DNA of 64,000 nt from Micromonospora sp. R77 (GCF_022747945.1 NZ_JALDST010000001.1:372001-436000); one strand, 5' to 3'. Shown: positions 29,118-40,400, numbered from the stretch's first letter. Notes: generated by a model from the sequence alone, not told the origin. A program made the numbers and translations.

Positions 29118-29350
29118 GCTGACGAGGTGGTCGAGGACCGCACCGCCGGGGTGACCTGGCGGGTCATCCCGGCCGTCGGGTCGCTAGGAAGGGGATCGGG
29201 ACCGGCCGCAATCCCCTCTTCGAGGCGGGGGGAGGTCCTCGACGAGGCGACTCGCAGATTTTCGCGAAAGCGTGAACTGGGGACGGTCGCGCGCCGTTTG
29301 ATGGCTGCCCCCACCCTGCCGGGGGTGGTAGCAGAAGCTTGGAGGAGCGC

Positions 29351-29992
29351 GTGTTCACAGTTGCGATCGTCGCGGAGCATCCGATCTCCCGCGCGGGCAT
29401 GGAGAAGTTGGCGTCCGACGACGCCAACATGCGGGTGGCGGCCGCTGTCGGGTCGGTGGCGGAACTCGACCCGACAGCTGGCTCGTACGACGCGGTGGTG
29501 TTGGATCTTCCGCAGATCGACGTGGCGACGGTGATCCAGATCGCGAAGGTGGCCGCTCTGGGCCGGCCGCTGGTCAGCTCGTCGTGGACCGGCTCGGCGA
29601 CGTTGCTGGCCACGATCCGGGCCGGCGCGCGCGGCTGCATCAGCCGGTTCGCGGAGCAGGCCGATGTGCGTGAGGCGATGCGGGTGATCGTGCAGGGCGG
29701 CTTCTACGTGTGTCCGAAGATGGCCGGTCGGTTCCAACTGGAGTTGACCAATGCCGAAGACGAGGACGCCACCAGCCTGGCACCACGGGAGATCGAGACG
29801 CTGCGCCTGATCGCGTCGGGACTGACCCACTCGCAGATCGCGACCCGGATGGGCCTGTCGCAGGCGACCGTGAACACGTACGCGAAGCGGATCCGCGCCA
29901 AGCTCAACGTCAACAACAAGGCTGACCTGACCCGGGTGGCGATTGAGCTGGGCCACTACTCGAAGGGCTGGCGGTCCACCTCAGCCGCATGA
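29351..29992 (+). CDS. LuxR-family response-regulator-like transcription factor
   Basis: The start is GTG 29351 after GGAGGAGCG. The 213-aa protein begins FTVAIVAEHPISRAGMEKLA, a receiver-like fold with a possible phospho-acceptor in YDAVVLDLPQID and a GARGCISRFAEQADVREAM segment. It ends in a LuxR helix-turn-helix: SLAPREIETLRLIASGLTHS, QIATRMGLSQATVNTYAKRI, RAKLNVNNKADL. No histidine kinase is next to it, and the receiver lacks the usual acidic pair near the N-terminus (EHP in place of DD), so it may be phosphorylation-independent. A broken paralogue sits at 55975-56440 in the secretion locus, suggesting that this factor regulates both regions. Confidence 0.85.
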   Translation: MFTVAIVAEHPISRAGMEKLASDDANMRVAAAVGSVAELDPTAGSYDAVVLDLPQIDVATVIQIAKVAALGRPLVSSSWTGSATLLATIRAGARGCISRFAEQADVREAMRVIVQGGFYVCPKMAGRFQLELTNAEDEDATSLAPREIETLRLIASGLTHSQIATRMGLSQATVNTYAKRIRAKLNVNNKADLTRVAIELGHYSKGWRSTSAA

Positions 29993-30024
29993 GCAGCGGC
30001 CCGCGCTTCGGACGTAGGTCAGCG

Positions 30025-30771
30025 CTATCTGCGCGGTTTGCCGGCCGCGCTCGTCAGGTGCACCGACACGACCGTGCCGGACGGATCGCGCGAGACGGTG
30101 AAGTAGGACAGGTCGCCCACGTCCACCCCCGCGAGGTCGCCCGTGACGTCCTGCACACCGGCCTGCCCGAGCCATTGCACGACGCGGTGTGTCGTGCCAT
30201 TGGCCGTCACCGCGTACAGGACGTACTTGTCGCCTTCCTTGAGGCCGACGACGGTGGCGCGCACCCGCGTGCCGCCGTCGTCCAGCCCGGTCAGGAAGAT
30301 CGAGACGGTGGCGCCCGACCTGTCGTCCTTCGCGGTGGCGTTCACGGTCACCGTGGTGACCGAGGCGTCCGGCGTGCCGGGCCCGCGCACGAGCGCGCTG
30401 AGCCCGAGGCCGGCGACGACCAGGGCGACGGCCAGCAGGGAACCGAGGCGTACGAGACGGGTGCGCTTACCGCGCGTACGGGATCGGACCGGCCCGGTCT
30501 TTCCGGTCCGTCCGGGGGGACGGCTACTGAGGACGGGCGCCGGATGGCTGTCTCGCGCCGGGGGTTCGGTGATGACTCCGAGCTCCGCGGCCAGGTCAGC
30601 CAGTTCCAGAAGGGCGATGGCGTCGACGACGGCGTCCGCCTGCGTCCGGCAGGAGTCGCAGTCCTGCAGGTGCCGATGGATGGCGTCGCTCTCTGCCGGG
30701 CTCAGCTCACCGAGGAAGTGCGACCCGAGGGTCGACTCCTCGACGTGTGCGTCGCCGATGTGGTCGGTCAT
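30025..30771 (-). CDS. RskA-like membrane anti-sigma protein
   Basis: The chosen start ATG 30771 gives MTDHIGDAHVEESTLGSHFL; starts at 30804 and 30783 overlap the small upstream ORF. The 248-aa protein has the zinc-finger motif HLQDCDSC (H34, C38, C41) and a membrane helix at about 107-130 (LLAVALVVAGLGLSALV). The C-terminal outside domain (ATVSIFLTGLDDGGTRVRAT, EGDKYVLYAVTANGTTHRVV) parallels that of the protein at 27649-28809. The domain order matches anti-sigma-K-type factors. No partner sigma gene is adjacent; the ECF genes at 1247 and 51697 are distant candidates. Confidence 0.8.
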   Translation of the reverse strand: MTDHIGDAHVEESTLGSHFLGELSPAESDAIHRHLQDCDSCRTQADAVVDAIALLELADLAAELGVITEPPARDSHPAPVLSSRPPGRTGKTGPVRSRTRGKRTRLVRLGSLLAVALVVAGLGLSALVRGPGTPDASVTTVTVNATAKDDRSGATVSIFLTGLDDGGTRVRATVVGLKEGDKYVLYAVTANGTTHRVVQWLGQAGVQDVTGDLAGVDVGDLSYFTVSRDPSGTVVSVHLTSAAGKPRR

Positions 30772-30785
30772 CACTTGTCCCATGA

Positions 30786-30941
30786 CTACTTGATGAGCAT
30801 CCAACGCTGGTCGCGGGCGCGGTCCTGCCTGTCGTACTGCTCGACACGGTAGCTGTTCCCGGCACCGTCGGCGATCGGCGGACCCGGGTCGTCGCCGAGC
30901 AGGTCCACGACACTGCCCGACCGGCTCATGAACCTGAGCAT
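30786..30941 (-). CDS. Small unrecognised ORF (51 aa) preceding the anti-sigma gene
   Basis: It reads MLRFMSRSGSVVDLLGDDPG and later SYRVEQYDRQDRARDQRWML, ending in IK and TAG. The stop lies 14 bp before the ATG of the anti-sigma gene, with GGGACAAG between, so the two may be co-translated. The composition looks like protein rather than a shadow frame, and no better gene occupies this strand. The family is not recognised. Confidence 0.45.
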   Translation of the reverse strand: MLRFMSRSGSVVDLLGDDPGPPIADGAGNSYRVEQYDRQDRARDQRWMLIK

Positions 30942-30964
30942 GCCGCTGTCCGTCTCAACAGGCT

Positions 30965-32017
30965 GTGGAGATTGGCGTCTACAGCATCGGTGACCGCACG
31001 ACCGACCCGCTGACCGGGCGGCGGCCGACGGAGCGGGAGAAGCTCAGATCCGTGGTGCGGATCGCGGAACACGCCGAGGAGGTGGGTTTCGACGTGTTCG
31101 CGCTGGGAGAGCATCACCAGCCGCCGTACGCGTCCTCCGCGCCGGTGGCCGTGCTCGCCTACCTCGCCGCGCGCACCAACCGGATCCGGCTGTCGACGGC
31201 GGCCACGCTGATCACCACCGGCGACCCGGTACGGATCGCCGAGGACTACGCGACGCTGCAACACCTCTGCGACGGACGCCTGGACCTCCTGCTCGGCCGG
31301 GGCAACGCCGGGCAGGCGTATTCGTGGTTCGGCAGGGACGCCCGGGACAGCTACCCGCTCGCGGCCGAGAACTACGCACTACTACGCCGCCTGTGGGCGG
31401 AGCAGGACGTGAACTGGACCGGCACGTTCCGCACGCCGTTACGCGGCTTCACCTCCGTGCCGCGGCCGCTCGACGATGTGGCGCCCTTCGTCTGGCACGC
31501 CGCGGTCGCCAGCGAAGAGACCGCCGAACTCGCCGCCCGGCACGGTGACGGTCTGTTCGCCATGCACCTGTTCTGGCCGTGGCAGCACACCGCGGCGCTC
31601 GTCGGCCACTATCGGGAGCAGTTCGCGAAGCACGGGCACGGCGATCCTGACCAGGCGATCGTCGGCCTCGGCGGCCAGGTGTACGTCCGCCCGCGTTCGG
31701 AGGACGCTGTCGAGGATTTTCGGCCCTACTTCGACAATGCCCCGTACGCGTCCGGCTCTGCGCTCGAGCAGTACCTGCGCCAGACGCCGCTGGCGGTCGG
31801 CAGCCCCCAGCAGGTCATCGACAAGGTGCTCACCTTTCGCACCTACGTGGGTGACTACCAGCGTCAGCTCTTCCTCATCGACCACGCGGGACTGCCGGAG
31901 AAGACGGTCCTGGAGCAACTGGACCTGCTCGGCGCCGAGGTGCTGCCGGTGCTGCGCCGCGAGTTCGACGCGGACCGGCCCGCCCCGGCGCCGTCCGACA
32001 CGGCACCACCGCGCTGA
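30965..32017 (+). CDS. LLM-class flavin-dependent oxidoreductase (paralogue)
   Basis: The 350-aa product of GTG 30965 begins EIGVYSIGDRTTDPLTGRRP and carries HAEEVGFDVFALGEHHQPPY, RIRLSTAATLITTGDPVRIA, LCDGRLDLLLGRGNAG and PQQVIDKVLTFRTYVGDYQR. It is collinear with the enzyme at 26572-27600, with most motifs identical, and the two face outwards from the block between giants B and C. It is a luciferase-like flavin monooxygenase or reductase with unknown substrate. It is followed after 74 bp by partner C on the same strand, so it could be in the same transcript. Confidence 0.87.
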   Translation: MEIGVYSIGDRTTDPLTGRRPTEREKLRSVVRIAEHAEEVGFDVFALGEHHQPPYASSAPVAVLAYLAARTNRIRLSTAATLITTGDPVRIAEDYATLQHLCDGRLDLLLGRGNAGQAYSWFGRDARDSYPLAAENYALLRRLWAEQDVNWTGTFRTPLRGFTSVPRPLDDVAPFVWHAAVASEETAELAARHGDGLFAMHLFWPWQHTAALVGHYREQFAKHGHGDPDQAIVGLGGQVYVRPRSEDAVEDFRPYFDNAPYASGSALEQYLRQTPLAVGSPQQVIDKVLTFRTYVGDYQRQLFLIDHAGLPEKTVLEQLDLLGAEVLPVLRREFDADRPAPAPSDTAPPR

Positions 32018-32091
32018 ATACCTGGTTTCCGACATCCGTCGTCATCGCCTCAATGCCTGAGCCGCCCCGACCATCAACAGTAGGAGTGCAC

Positions 32092-34410
32092 GTGCCGGGC
32101 AAGATCATCGAATGCCTCGGGGGTACGCTGCAGTCGGTGCCTGGCCGGGGCTTCTACTTCCAGGCCGGACTCACCGGTGGCGATCTGGTTGACGAGGCGC
32201 TGCGGTCCACGGCCCAAGACATACCGGTGCCGAGCCAGGTCGCGATGTTCCTGCGCACGGACATCGAGCCGGCACACCGCGACGGGCTGCGCTCGTATCT
32301 GGAAAACCTCGACTCGGCAGCCCGGGCGATAATCACGCTCGTCGCCCTCAGTCCACTCGGTGTGCTCGTGGACGCGACCCGGCTGCGGGAGTTCGCCGAC
32401 CGCTACGACCTTCCGGTGTACGCCCCGGCGTCGATGCGCGGCGAGGAATCGTTCGTCGCGGTGGACGCCACCGGCACCGAGACGGCCGCGGAGCCGGCCG
32501 CGCACCTGGTCCTTCCTCGGAACGCGATGGCGCAGCGGACCGCGCTGGAGAGGCTCTCGGCCGCTCTCGAACGGTCGGCGGCTGACCCCGCCGCCCAGGC
32601 CGAACAGTGGCTTTCGATCGTCGGTGACCTGCAAGCCGAGCTCGGTGTCGAGCCCGCGCCGACAGCGGACCAGGACGCCTACCGCGGCCGGGAGGAACAT
32701 GCCACGACGTACGCCATCGGCACCTACATCTCCCTCTTCCACCGGGCTCCAGATCAACTCACCGATCTGCGGACGCGCACGAGACCGCTCGGGGTCGGCG
32801 AGACGTTCGATGTGATCGGGGCCCGTCCGGCGATGGTCGAGCCCCAGCGGACGATCGACTTCCTCCGTACTCATCCAGGTGCCGCCGCCCTGGTCAGCGG
32901 GCTTTCGTTCAGCTCGCCGACCAGGCAGTTGTTGTGGTTGACCAGCGGCGGGGACGGAGCGCTCTCGTGGGCCGACCCCCGGGCGGGTGAGCGGGTGCCG
33001 TTCTCCGTGGACAGTTCGGCCGACTGGCGTACGTCCGTGCTGTACGGCGAGGAGACGGTAACCGCCGTCTTCGACAGCAACGGCGAACCCACCGCGCTTC
33101 CAGACGTACCCGCCGAGATTCTCACATCGGTGCCACCGGCGCCGCTGATCGGCGTGCCACCGGGGGCCATCGCCCGCCCCCGCGACGGCATGGTCCTGAT
33201 CGGAGACTGGCCGGAGTCGGCACAGAAGCGGCTGGGGTTGGATCGGATCGACGTTACCGGCCTGCCGGTCGTCGCCCTCGACGTGCAGGAACTGCGGACC
33301 GAGCGCACCCTCGACCCCGGCCAGCGCAACGTCCTGGGCACCACGCTTCAGCGGCTCCAGGCAGCGGGAGCCCGGCCGATTGTCATCGCGAGCGCGCGCA
33401 GTGACGTCGTCGAAGCGATCGTTCAACGGCATCGTGGCACGCTGATGCAGGTCATCCCGAAGAACCTGGACTTCACGATCGAGGTGCGGACCGGTTCGAC
33501 GGTGAGCCGGACCTCCGGGCCGCTCGACCAGCAGGCCGTGAACGACGCCGCCGCACCGGGCCAGGACAGACCTCTACCCGTCCCGCCGGTGGTGCGTGGG
33601 CTGCTCAACACCGACACCTGGGAACAGGCTCGCGACTACGTCCAGGCCAACCTGGCCGAGCTGACCACCCGGTCCGCGGTCGACGGGCTGCGCGAGATGC
33701 GCGAGGCGACCACCGAGCCCGAGCAGAACGACCTGCCCGGAACAGCCGAGCTTGCGCCCTCGGATCGCCGGCTCAGAGCCTTCGAGGTGATCGCGGCCAT
33801 CGGTACGAACGTGGGCTTCCGAGCCGGGGAGACGGCACTGGAACCCACCGCCCGGCTCACGATGACCACGGAGCCGCCGATCGCGTTCGACCGATCGGTC
33901 GACCTCACGTTCGTGTTCGACTACCTGACCGCCCGGTCGCTCCCGCCGATTGCCAACGATTCGCACGTGCCGGGGCCGTATCAGACCCGGCTGCTCTGGG
34001 ACGGCCTGCTCTTTCAGGCGATGCTCGACCGGAAGATCGCGCCGCAGCAGGCGGTCGTGCTGCGCGACGCGGCGGACCAGTCGCCCGCGGACACGGCACG
34101 GATCACCATCGGCGAATTGCCCACCGGGCATGCCCACGCCTTGATCTTCGACGCCGTCAGCCGTCTGCTCGAACGGTACTTTCCGGAGTTCGCCACGAAC
34201 GCCGGCCGAGGGGCGGACTGGGAGACCGTCCGAGAACACCTCAGGGCTGTGCTGACCGAGACGTGTCTGACCGGCGAGGACCGGGTGCCCTGGCACTTCC
34301 GCCTGGAGAAGGTGTTTCTGCCGCTGGCCGAAAGCCTGATGCCCGAGCCGAAGGTCGAGCTCCTCACCCGCACCGCCGACCTCAAGCGCGAGATCAACTT
34401 CTGCCACTGA
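32092..34410 (+). CDS. Giant-associated partner protein C (772 aa)
   Basis: GTG 32092 has GTAGGAGTG upstream and gives KIIECLGGTLQSVPGRGFYF, aligned with the N-terminus of partner B; an ATG at 32053 is less likely. The middle segment reads LLWLTSGGDGALSWADPRAG, again like a papain-fold deamidase-like unit without clear catalytic residues. An alpha/beta stretch (ITVTGLPVVALDVQEL-like, AAGARPIVIASARSDVVEAI) resembles the C-terminal module of the giants. TWEQARDYVQANLAELTT marks the helical part, and the end is INFCH. The layout follows partner B throughout, though overall identity is low. It is followed after 54 bp by giant C. No export signal is evident; function unknown. Confidence 0.82.
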   Translation: MPGKIIECLGGTLQSVPGRGFYFQAGLTGGDLVDEALRSTAQDIPVPSQVAMFLRTDIEPAHRDGLRSYLENLDSAARAIITLVALSPLGVLVDATRLREFADRYDLPVYAPASMRGEESFVAVDATGTETAAEPAAHLVLPRNAMAQRTALERLSAALERSAADPAAQAEQWLSIVGDLQAELGVEPAPTADQDAYRGREEHATTYAIGTYISLFHRAPDQLTDLRTRTRPLGVGETFDVIGARPAMVEPQRTIDFLRTHPGAAALVSGLSFSSPTRQLLWLTSGGDGALSWADPRAGERVPFSVDSSADWRTSVLYGEETVTAVFDSNGEPTALPDVPAEILTSVPPAPLIGVPPGAIARPRDGMVLIGDWPESAQKRLGLDRIDVTGLPVVALDVQELRTERTLDPGQRNVLGTTLQRLQAAGARPIVIASARSDVVEAIVQRHRGTLMQVIPKNLDFTIEVRTGSTVSRTSGPLDQQAVNDAAAPGQDRPLPVPPVVRGLLNTDTWEQARDYVQANLAELTTRSAVDGLREMREATTEPEQNDLPGTAELAPSDRRLRAFEVIAAIGTNVGFRAGETALEPTARLTMTTEPPIAFDRSVDLTFVFDYLTARSLPPIANDSHVPGPYQTRLLWDGLLFQAMLDRKIAPQQAVVLRDAADQSPADTARITIGELPTGHAHALIFDAVSRLLERYFPEFATNAGRGADWETVREHLRAVLTETCLTGEDRVPWHFRLEKVFLPLAESLMPEPKVELLTRTADLKREINFCH

Positions 34411-34464
34411 ACCTTCGCTTCCGTCGGTCGATGTCGACGCCGCAACGCGCAGCACCGAGGAGTC

Positions 34465-37400
34465 ATGATGACCACGCCCTTGGAATGTCCCGAGTTCATG
34501 AACACCTGGGTGACTTCCGGCCGCTGGCTGGACCCCACCAGGCAGCCGATCCCGCAGGAAGTGCTCACCGCCCCCCGCCGGAGCGCTCCTGGCGGAGCGG
34601 TGCTGGAGGTGCGACTGCCCGGTGAGTTCGCCGGCTCAGAACTCGTCCGGGCTGCGCTGCTCGCCGAAACACGGGAGAGCCTGACCGCCGCTGTGCACCG
34701 GCCCCTCGCCGCCGAGCTGGACCGGCCGGACTTCGACGTGGTCTCTCGGGCGGACGCTATCGGGCTTCCCGTCGACCTGCCGGCCAGGTCTGCAGCGGCC
34801 ACCAATCTGTCGGGGGCTACGGCCGGCCGGGTGACCCACCTGGACGAGCACGGCGGTCTCGTCACCGACGTCGCCCGCGCCACGTTCGTGCGCGTCCACC
34901 CGGCGGCGCACCTGGCTGATGCGCATGCCGCCTCGGACAGCCCGGTGGATAAGGTGTTTGGGCCGGTGCGGCCGGTGTACTCGGATGCGGGCCTGCGGTT
35001 GCTGCACGAGAGTGATACGGCTCATCAGTCGCATGCCGATGCGTTCGTGGTCGGCGGGGACTACAAACTCTCGATGGAGGGCGCCGAGGGTGAGCTGGTC
35101 GCGGGCGGACACACCTACGACCCGGCAGTGGTAGCCGGCCTGATCCGGAGTGATCCCCACTGGAACGGTCGCCCGATCACGATCGTGGCCTGTGAGGCGG
35201 GCCTGTGGTTCGCTCGTGGTCTGGCGCGGGAACTCGCCGCGGTGCCGGTGCGAGCGGCCATGGGCGTGGTGAGAACGACCGACCGGGGGCATGTCGTCGT
35301 CGACGACCCCAGTGTGATCGGCGCCCCGTGGGTCACGTACCAGGCTGACGACAACGGAGACGTGCAGGCCACGTTCCACCAGCAGGCTCATGCGCCGGAC
35401 GGGCTGGCGCCGACCGCGGCCGAGATCGCAGCGGCCGACACCACCTGGCGAATTGGGCTGGAGACCGAGGTCGCCATCCAGATCGGGTCGCCGGACAACC
35501 AGTTCACTCTGGAAGAGGGTGAGGTCCTCGCCTGGTCCCCTGAACTAATCTTCAAGGTTGACAGCCAGCATCGGACGATCAACGGTCGGACCGGCCGTGT
35601 CTGGATCATTGAGATCGTCTCCCGGCCCGCGAGAGTCACGGAGCACGAGAACGCTCTCAGCCTCAGTGCAGTCCGATCTGCCCGCTCCAGAGCCCTGCGT
35701 GGACTTCTCACCATCCCGGAAGGGCGGTACGTCTCACTAGGGGATGCGCTGGGCAACGTGCCGGGCATCGAGTTCTCCGTGAGCGGCTCCGGCAATTCGG
35801 CGGCCGACAGTGTCATGGTCCTGGGCGGCGAGTTTGCGGCCCCGTACACGCAGTGGACTGCGGGCCTGAAGAGCTACTCACTGTACAACTGGGTGCAGTT
35901 CGCGTTGAACAACTTCGACCACACCGGAAGTCAGGATCTGCGGGACCTGGCCCGGGAAGGCCTCGCGATCGGTGACCGGGTCGCCGCCGACTTCCTGGAG
36001 TACACCCGCGCCCGCGGACTTCCCTGGCATGCACGCCAGATCGCCGGGCACCTCGCGTTCTTGTATCCCCATCTCGGAACGAACATAAAAAGGTTCATCT
36101 ACAACCATACCCGCACGCCAGCGCTGATTGCCAAACACTTCCTTCTGCTCGCCACCCGCAAGAACTTCGCGGACATGCACGCCGATCTGCCCGACCGTGC
36201 CCAGGTTTTTCTGAGACAACGCGCTCAATCCATCAAGAACATGATGAACGAGTATTTCATCAGATATGACAACATCGATATCGTTGTCGATGGATTGCCG
36301 GAGGTCTACGACAGCTCGACCGGTGGAGCCAACTTCTTCCACAATGCGTATTTTGGCAGGGCAGCCGACAACATTCTCTACGGCTACCGCTACCTCGACG
36401 GTTCGCCGGTGCCGTTCTATGACGTCGGGGATGAATTTGGGATCAACCTCACCCGGGACGGCGTCGATGCGCACGACGTAGTGGGCGGCGAGTTCCGTTA
36501 CCTCCACACCAGCCGTTCCGGCCTGCCTGACATCGATCGGCAGACAGAAGAAATAGCGGACATGACGGCGGCGTACGAAAACCCGCCACGGATCCGGGAG
36601 CGGGAGCTCGACGCCATCAACCGAGCGGTCGACCAGGTCGACCGAGAAATCGGAGACACGCACGACAACATCGCCGGTCGGCTCCAACATCAGCAGCAGA
36701 CGCAGTCATCCCTGCGGCGCCTGCTCGAGCGGGCCAGCACCAATCTCTGGCAAGCCCAGGACAATCTCAGTTACGCGAGGGACGCCATGCTTGCCGCCCG
36801 GGACGGCCTACCACCCTCCAACCGCTTCCGGGACCACACCCTTACGATTCTGCAAGGAGCGAGACAGCGGGTCGCCTCCGCCGAGAACCTGGTGGACCGC
36901 ATCGAGCGGGCGCTGCAGGGCTCTACCCAGTACAACCAGTACGTGGGTGTGACCTTCGTCGACTTTGCCCCGACGAACACCACCGGGCAGGCCGCCGCAG
37001 CCGTGACGGACCTGGACCCGGCGGCTGTCCAGCAATCTCCGCGACCACGGCTGGCCGACACCGATGACAACAATCTTTCGCAGCGGCCCGCACTGCTGCG
37101 CCCGGATCTGGACTCCGACAGCCGGCGCGAGCTCGTCGACGAGCTGAGAAAAATTGCGACCATCCCCATAACCGGATGGCTGCAGCAACTACGGTCACAC
37201 GCGGAACGCGACACGGTCGACGCGGCGACTTTGCACGAAATCGACACGGCCTCGGCAATGTGGGAAAACTTCGCCGCAAGCGCCGAAAAGACCATTCCCG
37301 GCATCGTGCAGGACACTGTTCTTGTCTATCAGCAGGCCTATGCTGCGATCACCCGACTGGCGCAGAAGCAGCACGCCCATCCCGACCGGCTCCACAACCA

Positions 37401-40400
37401 ACATCCGCTCCCCGCAATCAACGAATTCGTGTCCGCCCGGCACAACCTGTGGCAACAAGCAGAAACCCCACCCTTCTCGCATCACCCGACAGCACTACCG
37501 GGTGACGTCCTGGTGAACATGGTGCGGTCGATCCCGACGCCGCCCGTGCGGTTCGACGACCTGGTGCCGAAGGAGCCGGACGGGCTGCACGCGATGCTGT
37601 CCGCCTTGACGGTGACTGGGCGTTACGGTGTGGGGCGGTCGCTGCGGGCCAGGTTGACGCGGGCCGCCACCGCCGGGGACACCGCGGCCGGTGATGCCCT
37701 CGGCGTGCTGGACCAGCTGGCTCGGCAGGTCGACCTCGTGCGTTCGCGGCTGGGCACGATGACGCCGGATGGCCTGTCGGCGGTTCGTGCGGAGTTCCAC
37801 GATCTCCTCCTCCTGGTCGATCAGGCGTACCGGAAGGGCAGTGCCGTCCTCGGCGAGTCGGCTCCAGACATGACTGTGCTGACGGGTGATACACACTCCG
37901 ACGCGCGGATGGCTGCCGCCGAGTTGCGTGCTGCCGGGTTGCCGTGGAGGGCTGTTCTTCGGATCGCCGCGAGTGGGGTGGTGGATCAGGCCGCGGTGGG
38001 GCGGGTCGCGCGCGACTTGGGTCTGGATGAGCCTGGTGAGCGGCGGTTGGTGGAGTTGTCGGAGGTGCTGGGTGGGGTGCCGGTGGTGTTGTCGCCGCCG
38101 GCGTATGCGGTGGCTCGGGATCTGGGGTTGCATCCGGAGCAGGTGGTCGCCGCGGTGGGGGACGTGCTGGCGCGGGTTGCCGGGGATTCGGTGGTGGTGG
38201 ATCCGTCCGGTGGTGCGTGGGTTGATCGTCTGGTGGAGGCGTTGGCCGGGGAGGGTGTGCGTAATCGGATTGATCTGACTGATGTGGTGCGGTTGGCGTC
38301 CGGGTTGGGGTTGGACGCCGGTGAGCGGGCGGAGTTGCATCGCCTGCGGGGCGATGGTGTTCCGTTGGCCTTGTTGGCGGAGTTGCCGGCTGAGTTGGCG
38401 TTGGAGAGCATCCGGACCAGCCGTGGGCGGATTGTCACCACGTCGGCGCAGTGGGCGCGAGCACTGGGGCTCGCGGTGCCGGCTTCGCTCGTCGCGGCGG
38501 CTGAGGTCCTCGGTGTCGAGCCGTTCGACGTGTTCTTTGTGGTGTCGCGGTGGCCGGGGTTGGTCGCGGGTCTGCGGGTCGAGGTGGTGGACCCGCAGTT
38601 GCTCGGTGAGGCGCGGGTGTCGGCGGTGCGCCGGCAGGGCCAGGCGTACGGGACCGCGGTGCGGGACCGTCTGGTCGCGCACGGGTTCGACGGTCCACTG
38701 ATCGCCGAGTGGATGAAGCACAGTGCCCGGTTGGGATTCTTTGTGCAGAACTTGGGCGAGTTGTTCGGCTCGCGGGATCCGGAAGCGAACCGGTATCCGT
38801 TGCGGTTGGTGGCGGCGGCATTGCCCGAGGTACGGCCGGAGACTGTGATCGATCAGCTGTTCGATCTGCCGGATGTGCCGGTGCCTGCGGTGGTCGAGGC
38901 GGGATGGGTGCGCCGGATGGAGCACCTCGAGCATCGGTTTGCTCAGGTGGGGGTGACGGCGGACCGCGTGGGGCTCGGCGATGGCGGGGCCGCCCGATTG
39001 GTGGATCTGGCGGAGCGTACGGGTGTTCCGTTGGTCGCCGAGGAGGTGCTGCGGACGGCGTATCTGGCCGGTGGGGTCGATCCGGCGGACGTGGCCGGTC
39101 TGGCCGTCGGGCTGGGTGTCGACGTGTCGTTGCTGCGGCCGTTGGTGCCGCTGCTGGGTCGGGTGACGTCGTTGGACGAGCGGCCGTCCACCGACGAGTT
39201 GGTCACGGAGCTCCGGCGGTTCCTGAACGTCGATGGTGACGACCAGACGTTGGAGGCGCTGCTGTGGGTCGGGGCCCGGGGCAACGGCCCGGACGGCCTA
39301 CTCCTGTCCGAACTACGCCACCTGGGAGAACGAATCCTCGACCTGGCCCCCGACTATCTGCGGAGCGACCCCTTCACGCGGGTGAACGAGCGCGCCTCGT
39401 CGATCCGGAAAGCGGCCAGTGCGATGCGCGGCGCTCTCCCGACGGACCACCCGGTCCCGGGCATACTCGACGCGGTGGAGGGTGTGGCCGACTCCGCGCG
39501 GGACGTCGTGCTGGAGATCTTGGCCGCCGACCGGGCCGAGGCGGCTCGCAGGGCCGGGACGTTAGCCCTGGAGGTTCATCGGTTGGCCGACCCCGACAGC
39601 GACCGGGCGGACACGGTGAAAGACCGGCTGGACAGCGACGACCTGCCGGTGGTCTCGACGGAGGGCCTCGAAATCGCGCTGGCCATCGACGCTCTCCGGC
39701 TGGCCGGTGACGGCGTGGTGCGGGCCACGGAGAGCCTGGACCGGCCGCTGCGGATCCTGGCCCGGGAGATCGTCGAGCAGCTCAGCGAGACCGCGGGCGA
39801 GCTGGCTTACCTGCTGGCCGCGCAATTCCGGTCGACAGACGGAGCCACTGCGGCCGAGTGGGCGTCCTTCATCGACGCCGAGCTGCAACCGGACGAGGGC
39901 GGCGACTGGCCGTTCCACAGGTCGACGACGGGCGACCCCGACATGCTGCTCGCCGACGCCTACTGGGCCGAGCGTCTGGACGTCGAGGCGGAAGAGATCG
40001 AGGCCGCCCTGGCCGGCTCCGTCGACCTCGAACTCGTGGAGCTGCTGGGGCTGAGTCGGCGTACCGGCGTTTCGACCGACACTCTGATCGACCGGCTCCT
40101 CGAGGACGGTAGCTGGCTCGTCGGCTTCGCCGACGCGGTCACGGAGGCGACGCGCGAGTTCGGAGACGCCGTCGTCGATGCGGAGGCGCTGCGCAACATC
40201 GAGCTCGTCGCGTACCGTCTCAATATCCGCCCGGCGCGGCTGATGCGAATGACGCGGTCGGTGTGGGGGTCCAGCGGCGAGGTGTTCGCGCAGGGCACGG
40301 AGCGGTTCAGGGAATACGTCGTGCGCCAACTCCAGAAAATGAGTGAGCGCTTCCCGGTCGAGACGCCCCTCCGGGGCGCGTTCATGAGTGACTTCCGGCT

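Noticed and set aside
26572..32017. LLM oxidoreductases as a bioluminescence or antibiotic gene cluster
   Set aside because: No lux subunit pair, aldehyde-generating genes, or biosynthetic core enzymes are nearby; the family is broad.
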